Assembly (NCBI GenBank): GCA_021636625.1
Contig: JAJWLX010000027.1
Coordinates: forward strand, 1-41,629
DNA: 41,629 nucleotides
Source: Prevotella sp.
GTDB lineage: Bacteria > Bacteroidota > Bacteroidia > Bacteroidales > Bacteroidaceae
Reading direction: 5' to 3'
Position 1 is the stretch's first letter, and the number at the start of each line of letters is the position of its first letter. Shown one piece after another: positions 20,975-28,678 of the stretch. Both the position numbers and the translations under genes were made by a program. Below the pieces are notes generated by a model. The model was not told the origin of the DNA. It did not search any database and saw nothing but the letters and a program-made list of their open reading frames with translations.

Positions 20975-23557
20975 ATGATTTATCCAGATAATTTTGAAAA
21001 CAAGATAGGATTCAATGAAATCCGTAAAATGCTGCGCGAAAGATGTCTCTCTCCACTTGGCAAGGAACAGGTGGACAAGATGTCTTTCAGCAGCGACGCA
21101 GAACTCGTTAACGAGTGGCTCATGCAGGTGCGTGAGTTCCGCAGATTGATGGAGGAAGTAGAAGACTTCCCCCTTCAATATTTCTATGATGTAAGAGAAA
21201 GCATCCTCCGTATCCGTGTGGAAAACACCCACTTAGAAGAGGATGAACTGTTCGATTTAAGACGTTCGCTTGCCACCATCGCAGGAATGGTAAAGATTCT
21301 GAATCACAGCGACGAGGATGATGGTCACGGCGAACCGGAAGATGGCTGGCGCAGAGAAAAGCAGTATCCTTATCCTGCCCTCCATCGCCTTTCACAAGAC
21401 GTGATGACCTTCCCACAGTTGATTCAGCGCATCGACCAGATTCTCGACAAGTTTGGTAAGATTCGCGATAATGCAACTCCTGAACTTCTCCAGATCCGCA
21501 GAGAACTGGCTAAGACAGAGGGAAGCATCTCGCGTACCTTATATAGTATTCTGCGCTCGGCACAGAGCGAAGGCATCGTAGAGAAAGATGTTACCCCAAC
21601 CCTGCGCGACGGCCGACTGGTTATCCCTGTCATCCCTACCCTCAAGCGCCGAATCAAGGGTATCGTTCACGACGAAAGTGCCACCGGAAAGACCGTCTTC
21701 ATCGAGCCAACCGAAGTGGTGGAGGCCAACAACCGCGTGCGCGAACTGGAAGGAGAAGAGCGAAAGGAGATCATCCGAATCCTTACCGATTTCACCAACA
21801 AGGTACGCCCATTCTCCAAGGAAATATTAGACAGCTACCGCTTCCTCGCCATCATCGACCTGATTCAGGCTAAACAGAAACTCGCCGATGTATTCAAGGC
21901 GATAGAGCCAGAGGTAGAAGACCATCCACACGTGGATTGGATCCGTGCCATCCATCCACTCCTCCAGCAATCCCTGCAGAAGAAGAACGAGAAGGTGGTG
22001 CCACTCGACATCACCCTGACACAGGATAAGCGCATCCTCATCATCTCGGGACCTAACGCCGGAGGTAAATCCGTATGTCTCAAGACCGTAGGCCTGCTTC
22101 AGTATATGCTACAATGCGGATTGAGCATCCCTGTAAGCGAGCGTTCCAAGACAGGTATTTTCCAGAACATCATGATAGACATCGGTGACGAACAGAGTCT
22201 GGAGAACGACCTGAGTACCTACTCTTCTCACCTCTTGAACATGAAGAATATGATGAAGGCAGCCAATGACGACACCATCATACTGATAGATGAGTTTGGT
22301 ACAGGTACCGAACCGGGCATTGGCGGTGCCATCGCCGAAGCCGTGCTCGACAAGTTCTGCAAGCAACAGGCGTATGGCGTCATCACCACCCACTATCAGA
22401 ACCTGAAGCATTTTGCCGACAGTCACGAGGGAGTGGTAAACGGTGCCATGCTTTACGACCGTCACGAGATGAAGGCACTCTTCCAGCTCGCCATCGGTCG
22501 CCCAGGTTCATCTTTCGCCATCGAAATCGCAAGAAAGATTGGATTGCCGGAAGAAGTGATCAAGGAGGCATCCGACATCGTAGGTTCCGAATACATCCAG
22601 AGCGACAAGTACCTGCAGGATATCGTCCGCGACAAGCGATACTGGGAGAACAAGCGCCAGAATATCCATCAGCGTGAGAAGGATATGGAGAAGACCATCT
22701 CGAAATATGAAAGCGACATCGAGGATATCGAGCGCAGCAGAAAGGCGATTCTCAAGAAAGCGAAGGAGGAAGCTGCAGAACTCCTGAAGGAGAGCAACAA
22801 GAAGATTGAGAATGCCATCCGAGAGATTCGAGAGAGTCAGGCGGAGAAGGAGGAAACCCGTCGCATCCGTCAGGAACTCGATGCCTTCAAGCAGGAGGTC
22901 CAGGAGATTGACACCAAGGAATCGGACGACAAGATTGCCCGCAAGATTGCCCAGATCCAGCAGCGCAAGGAGCGCCATGCCAAGCGCCAGGCTGAGAAAA
23001 AGGAGAACCAGGAGAAGGCGGCTGCGGCTCTGCGAAATGCACAGAGCAAGGTACAGAGCGACAACAAGCGGGAAATCCAGGTGGGCGATACAGTGCGAAT
23101 CAAGGGCTTGACTACGATAGGAAAGGTAGAGAACATCAACGGCGATACCGCCACTGCTGTTTTTGGCGGCATGCGTACCAAGATGCGCCTCAACAGACTG
23201 GAGCACGCCACAGCCACAGCCGAAAACGTAGATAAGACCGAGGAGCGCAAGGAAAACCTGGCTTCTTATGGTATCAGCAAGGAGACCCGCAAGACGATAG
23301 ATGCCCACAAGACCAACTTCCACCAGGATCTGGATGTACGAGGCATGCGTGGCGATGAGGCACTGAATGCCGTTCAGTATTTCATTGACGATGCCATCCT
23401 GATAGGAATGCCAAGAGTTAGAATTCTTCATGGCAAGGGCAATGGAATTCTCCGCCAGCTCATCCGTCAGTACCTGAGCAGCGTTCCAAATGTGACGCAT
23501 TATGCCGATGAGCATGTTCAATTCGGCGGTGCCGGCATCACGGTAGTTGATTTTTAG
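20975..23557 (+). CDS. mutS2: Endonuclease MutS2
   Basis: A MutS-family ATPase with a C-terminal Smr nuclease domain. Family members suppress recombination or rescue collided ribosomes. The 860-aa protein has the MutS core with Walker A GPNAGGKSVCLKT (about residue 359), Walker B ILIDEFGTGTEPG, a long charged coiled coil (about 540-690), a small beta domain (VGDTVRIKGLTTIGKV) and the Smr domain with LDVRGMRGDEAL and HGKGNGILRQLI. I choose the ATG at 20975 (MIYPDNFENKIGFNEIR), which matches the family start; an open frame from 20939 lies over the promoter. Confidence 0.95.
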   Translation: MIYPDNFENKIGFNEIRKMLRERCLSPLGKEQVDKMSFSSDAELVNEWLMQVREFRRLMEEVEDFPLQYFYDVRESILRIRVENTHLEEDELFDLRRSLATIAGMVKILNHSDEDDGHGEPEDGWRREKQYPYPALHRLSQDVMTFPQLIQRIDQILDKFGKIRDNATPELLQIRRELAKTEGSISRTLYSILRSAQSEGIVEKDVTPTLRDGRLVIPVIPTLKRRIKGIVHDESATGKTVFIEPTEVVEANNRVRELEGEERKEIIRILTDFTNKVRPFSKEILDSYRFLAIIDLIQAKQKLADVFKAIEPEVEDHPHVDWIRAIHPLLQQSLQKKNEKVVPLDITLTQDKRILIISGPNAGGKSVCLKTVGLLQYMLQCGLSIPVSERSKTGIFQNIMIDIGDEQSLENDLSTYSSHLLNMKNMMKAANDDTIILIDEFGTGTEPGIGGAIAEAVLDKFCKQQAYGVITTHYQNLKHFADSHEGVVNGAMLYDRHEMKALFQLAIGRPGSSFAIEIARKIGLPEEVIKEASDIVGSEYIQSDKYLQDIVRDKRYWENKRQNIHQREKDMEKTISKYESDIEDIERSRKAILKKAKEEAAELLKESNKKIENAIREIRESQAEKEETRRIRQELDAFKQEVQEIDTKESDDKIARKIAQIQQRKERHAKRQAEKKENQEKAAAALRNAQSKVQSDNKREIQVGDTVRIKGLTTIGKVENINGDTATAVFGGMRTKMRLNRLEHATATAENVDKTEERKENLASYGISKETRKTIDAHKTNFHQDLDVRGMRGDEALNAVQYFIDDAILIGMPRVRILHGKGNGILRQLIRQYLSSVPNVTHYADEHVQFGGAGITVVDF

Positions 23558-23612
23558 AAGAAAAAAGCGCCAGAAAAAGGAGTTATCATCTTCTAAATAT
23601 AATAAGGTGTAA

Positions 23613-23649
23613 TAGAAAAAGGGGGGCAATTATCTGCCTCCTTTTTCTA
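23613..23649 (+). terminator. mutS2 terminator
   Basis: TAGAAAAAGG and GGGGCA pair with TGCCTCCTTTTTCTA around an ATTATC loop, ending in a T-rich arm 55 nt after the mutS2 stop. Confidence 0.7.
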
Positions 23650-23686
23650 AATAAACGTTAACAGTGTAAACTTTTTCATTGAAAAA

Positions 23687-23718
23687 TTTGGCAGGTTCAG
23701 AAATTTGCAGTACTTTTG
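23687..23718 (+). promoter_or_regulatory. Promoter of the SRP RNA/tRNA-Thr unit
   Basis: TTTG (23687-23690), 20-nt spacer, TACTTTTG (23711-23718). Transcription should start around 23723-23726. Confidence 0.8.
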
Positions 23719-23739
23719 CACTCGCTTAAAAGCAATAAC

Positions 23740-23859
23740 CGCTTTCAAGTATATGAGACGGACAAGTCTCATACGACCAGCTCCCTCGGAATCCCCCAGG
23801 ATGGGAACATAGCAAGGGTACTTGGTTGTAGCGGTGCGATATGAATCGCTTGTCCACCC
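23740..23859 (+). ncRNA. ffs: Signal recognition particle RNA (4.5S-like, small bacterial type)
   Basis: The conserved SRP54-binding domain is clear: CCCCCAGGATGGGAACATAG followed by CAAGGGTA (about 23793-23820), with the GGAA-type tetraloop and asymmetric AGCAA loop. The flanking CCAGCTCCC and GTACTTGG strands close the helix. Upstream is the hairpin ATGAGAC-GGACAA-GTCTCAT (23753-23772), and downstream GCGAT-ATGA-ATCGC. The RNA pairs with Ffh to target membrane proteins. The 5' end is uncertain (anywhere from about 23724 to 23753). The 3' end meets the tRNA-Thr with no terminator between. Confidence 0.88.
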
Positions 23860-23933
23860 GCCTCTTTAGCTCAGTTGGCCAGAGCACGTGATTTGTAATC
23901 TCGGGGTCGTTGGTTCGAATCCGACAAGAGGCT
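23860..23933 (+). tRNA. tRNA-Thr (anticodon TGT)
   Basis: A 74-nt cloverleaf. Acceptor GCCTCTT pairs with AAGAGGC, the anticodon loop is TTTGTAA with anticodon TGT, T-loop TTCGAAT, discriminator T, CCA not encoded. It begins directly at the end of the SRP RNA and shares its promoter. Confidence 0.97.
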
Positions 23934-23940
23934 CAAAAAA

Positions 23941-23970
23941 GGAATCTTCTTTCAGAAGGTTCCTTTTTTT
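23941..23970 (+). terminator. Terminator of the SRP RNA/tRNA-Thr unit
   Basis: GGAATCTTCT-TTC-AGAAGGTTCC followed by seven T. Confidence 0.92.
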
Positions 23971-24044
23971 GTTTTCAAAACCATTCTATCTTTAATTATC
24001 TATAAATATTCTCCCCCTTTACACCTTATATAATAAAAAAGTTG

Positions 24045-24052
24045 TATTTTTG
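24045..24052 (+). promoter_or_regulatory. -7 box of the DUF4199 gene
   Basis: TATTTTTG, about 60 nt before the ATG; the -33 region has only TTTA at a longer spacing. Confidence 0.5.
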
Positions 24053-24069
24053 CAAATTGATATATTACA

Positions 24070-24111
24070 TTCGTAGAAATACATTAAGACTTCGTAGAAA
24101 TACATTAAGAC
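24070..24111 (+). repeat. Perfect 21-bp tandem duplication in a 5' leader
   Basis: The 21-nt unit beginning TTCGTAGAAATAC and ending TTAAGAC occurs twice without a gap (24070-24090, 24091-24111) and ends one base before the ATG of the DUF4199 gene. The ribosome-entry region is thus duplicated. Confidence 0.97.
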
Positions 24112-24112
24112 A

Positions 24113-24745
24113 ATGAATACAGAAAATAACGAGAAGCAAGAAGAAAAGAAGAACGATGAACAGAGCCAGACAAAGTTCGACAACTCTGATCAGAAGATCA
24201 AGATCTTTGTGATTGATACAGGTAAGATCAAACAGACCAAGGCTTTTGCCCGTCAAGACGGTACCCTGCTTGGTATCGTATGGGTAGCCAGTTTCGTTTG
24301 TACCATGCTGGCAGCCGAACCGGAATACCAGATGCTGGGATTGTTTTCCAATCTCCTCATCCTCTCTACCCCATTCGTGGTGGCAAAGCGACTGAAATAT
24401 TTCCGTGATGTGGTAAGAGAAGGTCATATCTCCTTCAAGCACGGATTGTATTACTGTGTCCAGACATTCTTCTATGCCACCTTGCTGCTCACCATCGTAC
24501 AGTATCTCTGGTTCCGATTCATGAACACAGGCATGTTTATGACCCAGCTTCAGGCGAACTACCAGATGATAGCCCAGGCTTATCAGTTGACAGCAGAGGA
24601 AACCAAAGCCCTCTTCGATGCCATCACGATGATGAAGCCTATCGCATGGGCATCCATGTTTATGATCACCGACCTGGTAGCAGGCGCAGTACTCAGTCCG
24701 ATTCTCGCTGCTATCTATTCAAAGAAACGAATTAGAAAATCTTAA
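24113..24745 (+). CDS. DUF4199-family membrane protein
   Basis: A 210-aa protein of unknown function. The N-terminal ~40 residues are hydrophilic (rich in Glu, Lys, Asn). Four hydrophobic segments follow: DGTLLGIVWVASFVCTML, MLGLFSNLLILSTPFVVA, CVQTFFYATLLLTIVQYLW and WASMFMITDLVAGAVLSPIL. Size, helix order and position directly before a GT2 glycosyltransferase fit the Bacteroidota DUF4199 family. It starts an operon-like run of closely spaced plus-strand genes reaching at least to 28667. Confidence 0.82.
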   Translation: MNTENNEKQEEKKNDEQSQTKFDNSDQKIKIFVIDTGKIKQTKAFARQDGTLLGIVWVASFVCTMLAAEPEYQMLGLFSNLLILSTPFVVAKRLKYFRDVVREGHISFKHGLYYCVQTFFYATLLLTIVQYLWFRFMNTGMFMTQLQANYQMIAQAYQLTAEETKALFDAITMMKPIAWASMFMITDLVAGAVLSPILAAIYSKKRIRKS

Positions 24746-24761
24746 AACATAACATAAGAAA

Positions 24762-25733
24762 ATGGATATTTCAGTTATTGTTCCTCTTTTCAACGAGGAA
24801 GAATCATTGCCAGAACTCTTTGCTTGGATCAAGCGAGTGATGGACACCAACGATTTCACATACGAAGTTATCTTCGTGAACGACGGTTCTACCGACCGTT
24901 CATGGAATGTCATAGAAGAGCTTGCCGAGAAGTTCGAGCAGGTAAAGGGCATCAAGTTCCGCCGCAACTACGGAAAGAGCCCGGCACTCTATTGCGGATT
25001 CAAGGAGGCACAGGGAGATGTTGTCATCACCATGGATGCAGACCTGCAGGATTCTCCTGACGAGATTCCGGGACTCTACCAGATGATTACCAAGGAAGGC
25101 TACGACCTCGTTTCCGGTTACAAGCAGAACCGCAAGCAGGGCGACCCTCTCAGCAAGACCATCCCAACCAAGCTGTTCAATGCTACAGCCCGCAAGGTAA
25201 GCGGAATCCATAATCTCCATGACTTCAACTGCGGACTGAAGGCTTACCGACGCGAAGTAGTCAAGAACATCGAGGTATATGGCGAGATGCATCGCTACAT
25301 CCCATATCTTGCCAAGAACGCCGGCTTTGCCAAGATTGGCGAAAAACCGGTTCATCACCAGGCACGCAAGTTCGGAACTTCCAAGTTCATGGGCTGGAAC
25401 CGTTTCGTAAACGGCTATCTCGACCTGATGACCCTCTGGTTCCTCAGCAACTTCGGCAAGAAGCCAATGCACGTATTCGGATTCCTGGGCAGTCTCGTGT
25501 TCTTCATCGGCTTCCTCTCGCTCATCGGCTTGGGCATCGACAAGAGCATCGACCTCTACCATGGCGTATATGGTCATCTCATCACCGACTCCCCATACTT
25601 CTACATTGCGCTCATCGCTATGGTACTGGGTAGTCAGTTCTTCCTTGCCGGATTCCTGGGCGACCTGATCAGCCGTCAGAATCCAAACCGTAACGATTAT
25701 CAAATAGAAAAGGAAATAAGATGCGGAAAATAA
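24762..25733 (+). CDS. GT2 glycosyltransferase, DPM1/ArnC-like, membrane anchored
   Basis: The 323-aa protein has a GT-A domain with VIVPLFNEEESLPEL, FVNDGSTD, the metal-binding DAD in ITMDADLQDSPDEIP and the acceptor region CGLKAYRREV. Two C-terminal membrane helices follow (FGFLGSLVFFIGFLSLIGLGI, YFYIALIAMVLGSQFFLAGFLG). This architecture transfers a sugar onto a polyprenyl phosphate at the inner membrane. The sugar cannot be read from the sequence. It overlaps the next gene by 13 nt. Confidence 0.93.
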   Translation: MDISVIVPLFNEEESLPELFAWIKRVMDTNDFTYEVIFVNDGSTDRSWNVIEELAEKFEQVKGIKFRRNYGKSPALYCGFKEAQGDVVITMDADLQDSPDEIPGLYQMITKEGYDLVSGYKQNRKQGDPLSKTIPTKLFNATARKVSGIHNLHDFNCGLKAYRREVVKNIEVYGEMHRYIPYLAKNAGFAKIGEKPVHHQARKFGTSKFMGWNRFVNGYLDLMTLWFLSNFGKKPMHVFGFLGSLVFFIGFLSLIGLGIDKSIDLYHGVYGHLITDSPYFYIALIAMVLGSQFFLAGFLGDLISRQNPNRNDYQIEKEIRCGK

Positions 25734-26203
25734 TACCAATAGTCATCCTGATGATGGTGCTCACGGTAGTGGGATGTTCCACCCTCGACTGCCCGCTCAA
25801 CAACACGACTTACACCAAGTACAAGTTGATGGGCAACATCAAGACCCTGCAGGACACCATGACCATCTCGACCACCAAGACAGCGGGCACCGACAGCGTG
25901 CTCATCAACAGGGATGTGAAAGTAGATAGTTTCATTCTTCCGATGAGTTATCATCAGCCGGAGGATGTTTTCTACTTCGAGATTCGCAACCGCGATCATC
26001 AGGTGTGGAAAGACACGGTGACCGTGAAGAAGGAGAATTATTCGCATTTCGAGTCTGTGGATTGTGGTCCGTCATTCTTCCATACCATTACGGAGGTGAA
26101 GACCACTCACAACTACATCGACTCGATAGTCATCAACAATAAAGAGGTAAATTATGATGCATCTAAAGCGCATTTCTATATCTATTTCGGCAATCGCCAC
26201 TAA
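25721..26203 (+). CDS. Lipoprotein, DUF6452-like
   Basis: A 160-aa protein with a lipoprotein signal (IPIVILMMVLTVVGC, Cys about residue 19) and a beta-rich body with several Cys (CSTLDCPLN, VDCGPSFFH). The layout fits the small Bacteroidota DUF6452 lipoproteins, which often sit next to DUF6048 as here. The family name is from pattern memory. It overlaps the GT2 gene by 13 nt and the next gene by up to 50 nt. Confidence 0.72.
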   Translation: MRKIIPIVILMMVLTVVGCSTLDCPLNNTTYTKYKLMGNIKTLQDTMTISTTKTAGTDSVLINRDVKVDSFILPMSYHQPEDVFYFEIRNRDHQVWKDTVTVKKENYSHFESVDCGPSFFHTITEVKTTHNYIDSIVINNKEVNYDASKAHFYIYFGNRH

Positions 26204-26930
26204 AGCAGCATCCATGGGGATAGGCAAAGCTGTTTCTTTGGAGATGACAAAAGCCGTAGAGAAAGGAGCTTTCCTTCTGGCTTGTCTTCTGATGCTGGGA
26301 GGTGCTTCTGCGAATGCTCAGAACCAGAAGAAGAAGATGGCTACTGTGGAAAAGGATACCATCCCGTTCTTCCATGGAATGGCTGTGGGAGTAGATGTCA
26401 TCGGACCGGTTCAGCTGATGGTCAGCGATTACGGTCAATACGAAGCTTCTCTCCGTATCAATCTCAAGGACAAGTACTATCCGGTCTTCGAGCTGGGATA
26501 TGGCAAGGCTGATGCCAGCGACGAGAGTACGAAGATCAATTACAAGACCAGCGCTCCCTATGCCCGCATCGGTATAGACTGGAACCTGCTGAAGAACAAG
26601 CACGACGATTACCGTCTTTTCGGTGGCTTCCGCTACGGTTTTACCTCCTTCAAATACGATGTCACCTCTCCTCCTATCCAGGATCCGGTATGGGGTGGCG
26701 ATGTACCTTACGGAGCCGAAGGCGTGAAGAGCAACTATCACTGGCTGGAAGGAGTCTTCGGAGTAGATGCCAAGATCTGGGGCCCCGTCCGCATGGGATG
26801 GACCTTCCGATACAAGCGCCGGTTGGCTAAGAAGGATGGCAAAATAGGCAACTGCTACTATGTGCCGGGCTTCGGAAAGCAAGGTGGTTCCCGATTAGGC
26901 GGCACCTTCAACGTTACACTTGAGATATAA
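26154..26930 (+). CDS. DUF6048-like predicted outer-membrane protein
   Basis: A protein of up to 258 aa. The mature part alternates beta strands rich in aromatic and Gly residues (FELGYGKAD, YRLFGGFRYGFTSFKYDV, RMGWTFRYKRRL) and ends in an amphipathic strand GGTFNVTLEI, typical of a small beta-barrel. The start is uncertain: ATG 26154 overlaps the previous gene by 50 nt and gives an odd N-terminus, whereas ATG 26244 (MTKAVEKGAFLLACLLMLGG) gives a standard signal peptide ending SANAQ. I favour the latter biologically but report the full frame. Confidence 0.72.
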   Translation: MMHLKRISISISAIATKAASMGIGKAVSLEMTKAVEKGAFLLACLLMLGGASANAQNQKKKMATVEKDTIPFFHGMAVGVDVIGPVQLMVSDYGQYEASLRINLKDKYYPVFELGYGKADASDESTKINYKTSAPYARIGIDWNLLKNKHDDYRLFGGFRYGFTSFKYDVTSPPIQDPVWGGDVPYGAEGVKSNYHWLEGVFGVDAKIWGPVRMGWTFRYKRRLAKKDGKIGNCYYVPGFGKQGGSRLGGTFNVTLEI

Positions 26931-26943
26931 TGTAAGCAAGACA

Positions 26944-27960
26944 ATGAAAAATAAGAAACTGATTTGGCAGATACCTTTTCTGCTCATTCTTATCATAGGC
27001 AGTATCTTCGTGATACGCCAGCAGCGCAACACCCCATTCCAGAAAGACGAGGGTATGGTGTTCGGCACCATCTATCACATCACTTACCAGAGTGATATCA
27101 ACTATCAGAAAGAGATAGAGGCTGAGTTGCAGAAGGTGGATAATTCACTTTCCCCATTCAACAAGACCTCCATCATCTCCCGCGTCAACCGCAATGAAAA
27201 GGTGGAGGTAGATGAGATGTTCAGCGAGGTATTCCAACTCGCCGAGAAGATTTCCGGAGATACAGACGGAGCCTTCGATATCACCGTGGCGCCTATGGTG
27301 AATGCCTGGGGATTCGGTTTCAAGACCGGTAACCCTCCTACCCGACAGACCATCGACAGCCTGCGTGCCATCGTGGGATTCCACACCGTTTCCCTGAAGG
27401 ACGGTTACGTCATCAAGAAGAATCCGAAGACGATGCTCGACTGCTCTGCCATAGCCAAGGGATATGGCACCGATGTGGTAGCGAGATTCCTCAAGAAAAA
27501 GGGCGTTCAGAACTTCATGGTAGAGATAGGTGGAGAGATCGTGGTAAACGGCAACAGCGAGAAACTGCAGCCATGGCGCATCGGAATCAACAAGCCAACG
27601 GATGATTCGCTCAACACCAATCAGGCTATCCAGGATGTAGTCAGCGTAAGCAATATCGCAATGGCCACCAGCGGCAACTACCGCAACTTCTACTATAAGA
27701 ACGGAAAGAAGTATGCCCACACCATAGACCCGAAGACAGGCTATCCAGTGCAGCACAACATCCTTTCTGCCACCGTATTTGCAGATGACTGTGCCACCGC
27801 CGACGCCTATGCCACCTCGTTCATGGTACTGGGATTAGATGGAGCCAAGAAGATCCTGGAGAAACATCCCGAGCTTTGCGCCTATCTGATTTATTCAGAC
27901 CAGAAGGGCAGCAACCAGATCTGGTATTCTCCTTCCCTTCAGAAGAAGTTAGGAAAATAA
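26944..27960 (+). CDS. apbE: FAD:protein FMN transferase
   Basis: Attaches FMN covalently to Thr/Ser of flavoproteins such as NqrB/NqrC and RnfG, outside the cytoplasmic membrane. The 338-aa protein starts with an N-terminal anchor (LIWQIPFLLILIIGSIFVI). It then shows the ApbE motifs FGTIYHITYQ, LSPFNKTSIISRVNR, DGAFDITVAPMVNAWGFG, LDCSAIAKGYGTDVVA, EIGGEI and HTIDPKTGYPV. The start is MKNKKLIW at 26944; an upstream frame start overlaps the previous gene. Confidence 0.95.
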   Translation: MKNKKLIWQIPFLLILIIGSIFVIRQQRNTPFQKDEGMVFGTIYHITYQSDINYQKEIEAELQKVDNSLSPFNKTSIISRVNRNEKVEVDEMFSEVFQLAEKISGDTDGAFDITVAPMVNAWGFGFKTGNPPTRQTIDSLRAIVGFHTVSLKDGYVIKKNPKTMLDCSAIAKGYGTDVVARFLKKKGVQNFMVEIGGEIVVNGNSEKLQPWRIGINKPTDDSLNTNQAIQDVVSVSNIAMATSGNYRNFYYKNGKKYAHTIDPKTGYPVQHNILSATVFADDCATADAYATSFMVLGLDGAKKILEKHPELCAYLIYSDQKGSNQIWYSPSLQKKLGK

Positions 27961-27992
27961 AGCTTCAGAAAAAGTAAGAAAAATAAAGAACG

Positions 27993-28667
27993 ATGCAGGA
28001 AGATAAGTTATACGATACACTCTTGAATCTGCCTCTGTTTCTCGGAATGAGCCGCGCCGACCTTCTTCAGATTGCCGGACATACCAAGTTCGATTTCCAG
28101 AAGATAGAAGGAGGTGAGACTTTAACCGAGATAGGTGAACCCTATCACCGGTTGCTCTTTCTCCTTTCCGGAGAAGTGGCTGTAGAAACCATGGCAGATG
28201 ACCGCGGATATAGAATCGTAGAGACCATCAAAGCACCGGAGGTATTCATGATAGAACGCCTATTCGGATACGACCAGCACTCGCCCCATCGCTATGTGGC
28301 GAGAAATGACTGCAGCCTGATGAGCATCAGTAAGAAAGAAGTGCTGCGACTCGCCAACCAATACGAGATCTTCCACATCAATCTGCTCAACCTCATCTCC
28401 ACCCAGGCACAGAGGAGCAATCGCCGACTCTTCAAGGTTCCCCCAAAGACGCTCAGCGACAGCATCATCCGATTCTTCGAGAATCATTGCCTACGCCCGG
28501 CAGGCGAAAAAAACATCCATATCAAGATGGATCGCCTGGCACAGGAGCTGAATGTCAAGCGGCTCAAGGTATCAGTAGCGCTCAACGAACTGGAAGCCCA
28601 GGGACTGATCGAACTCCATCGCGGTAAAATCAGCATCCCTGCACTCGAGAAATTAATCAATAGATAA
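27993..28667 (+). CDS. Crp/Fnr-family transcriptional regulator
   Basis: The 224-aa protein has an N-terminal cyclic-nucleotide-binding-like beta-roll (about 10-120, with GGETLTEIGEPYHRLLFLLSGEVAVE), a dimer helix and a C-terminal winged helix-turn-helix (DRLAQELNVKRLKVSVALNELEAQGLIELHRGKISI). No Fnr-type N-terminal Cys cluster is visible. The ligand is unknown. It follows apbE by 32 nt and precedes the M3 peptidase by 11 nt, so it is probably in the same transcript. Confidence 0.9.
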   Translation: MQEDKLYDTLLNLPLFLGMSRADLLQIAGHTKFDFQKIEGGETLTEIGEPYHRLLFLLSGEVAVETMADDRGYRIVETIKAPEVFMIERLFGYDQHSPHRYVARNDCSLMSISKKEVLRLANQYEIFHINLLNLISTQAQRSNRRLFKVPPKTLSDSIIRFFENHCLRPAGEKNIHIKMDRLAQELNVKRLKVSVALNELEAQGLIELHRGKISIPALEKLINR

Positions 28668-28678
28668 CATTTACAATT

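Noticed and set aside
22508..23629. 373-codon minus-strand open frame opposite the mutS2 3' half
   Set aside because: Leu-rich composition is the antisense of the Glu/Lys-rich coiled coil; no motif or promoter.
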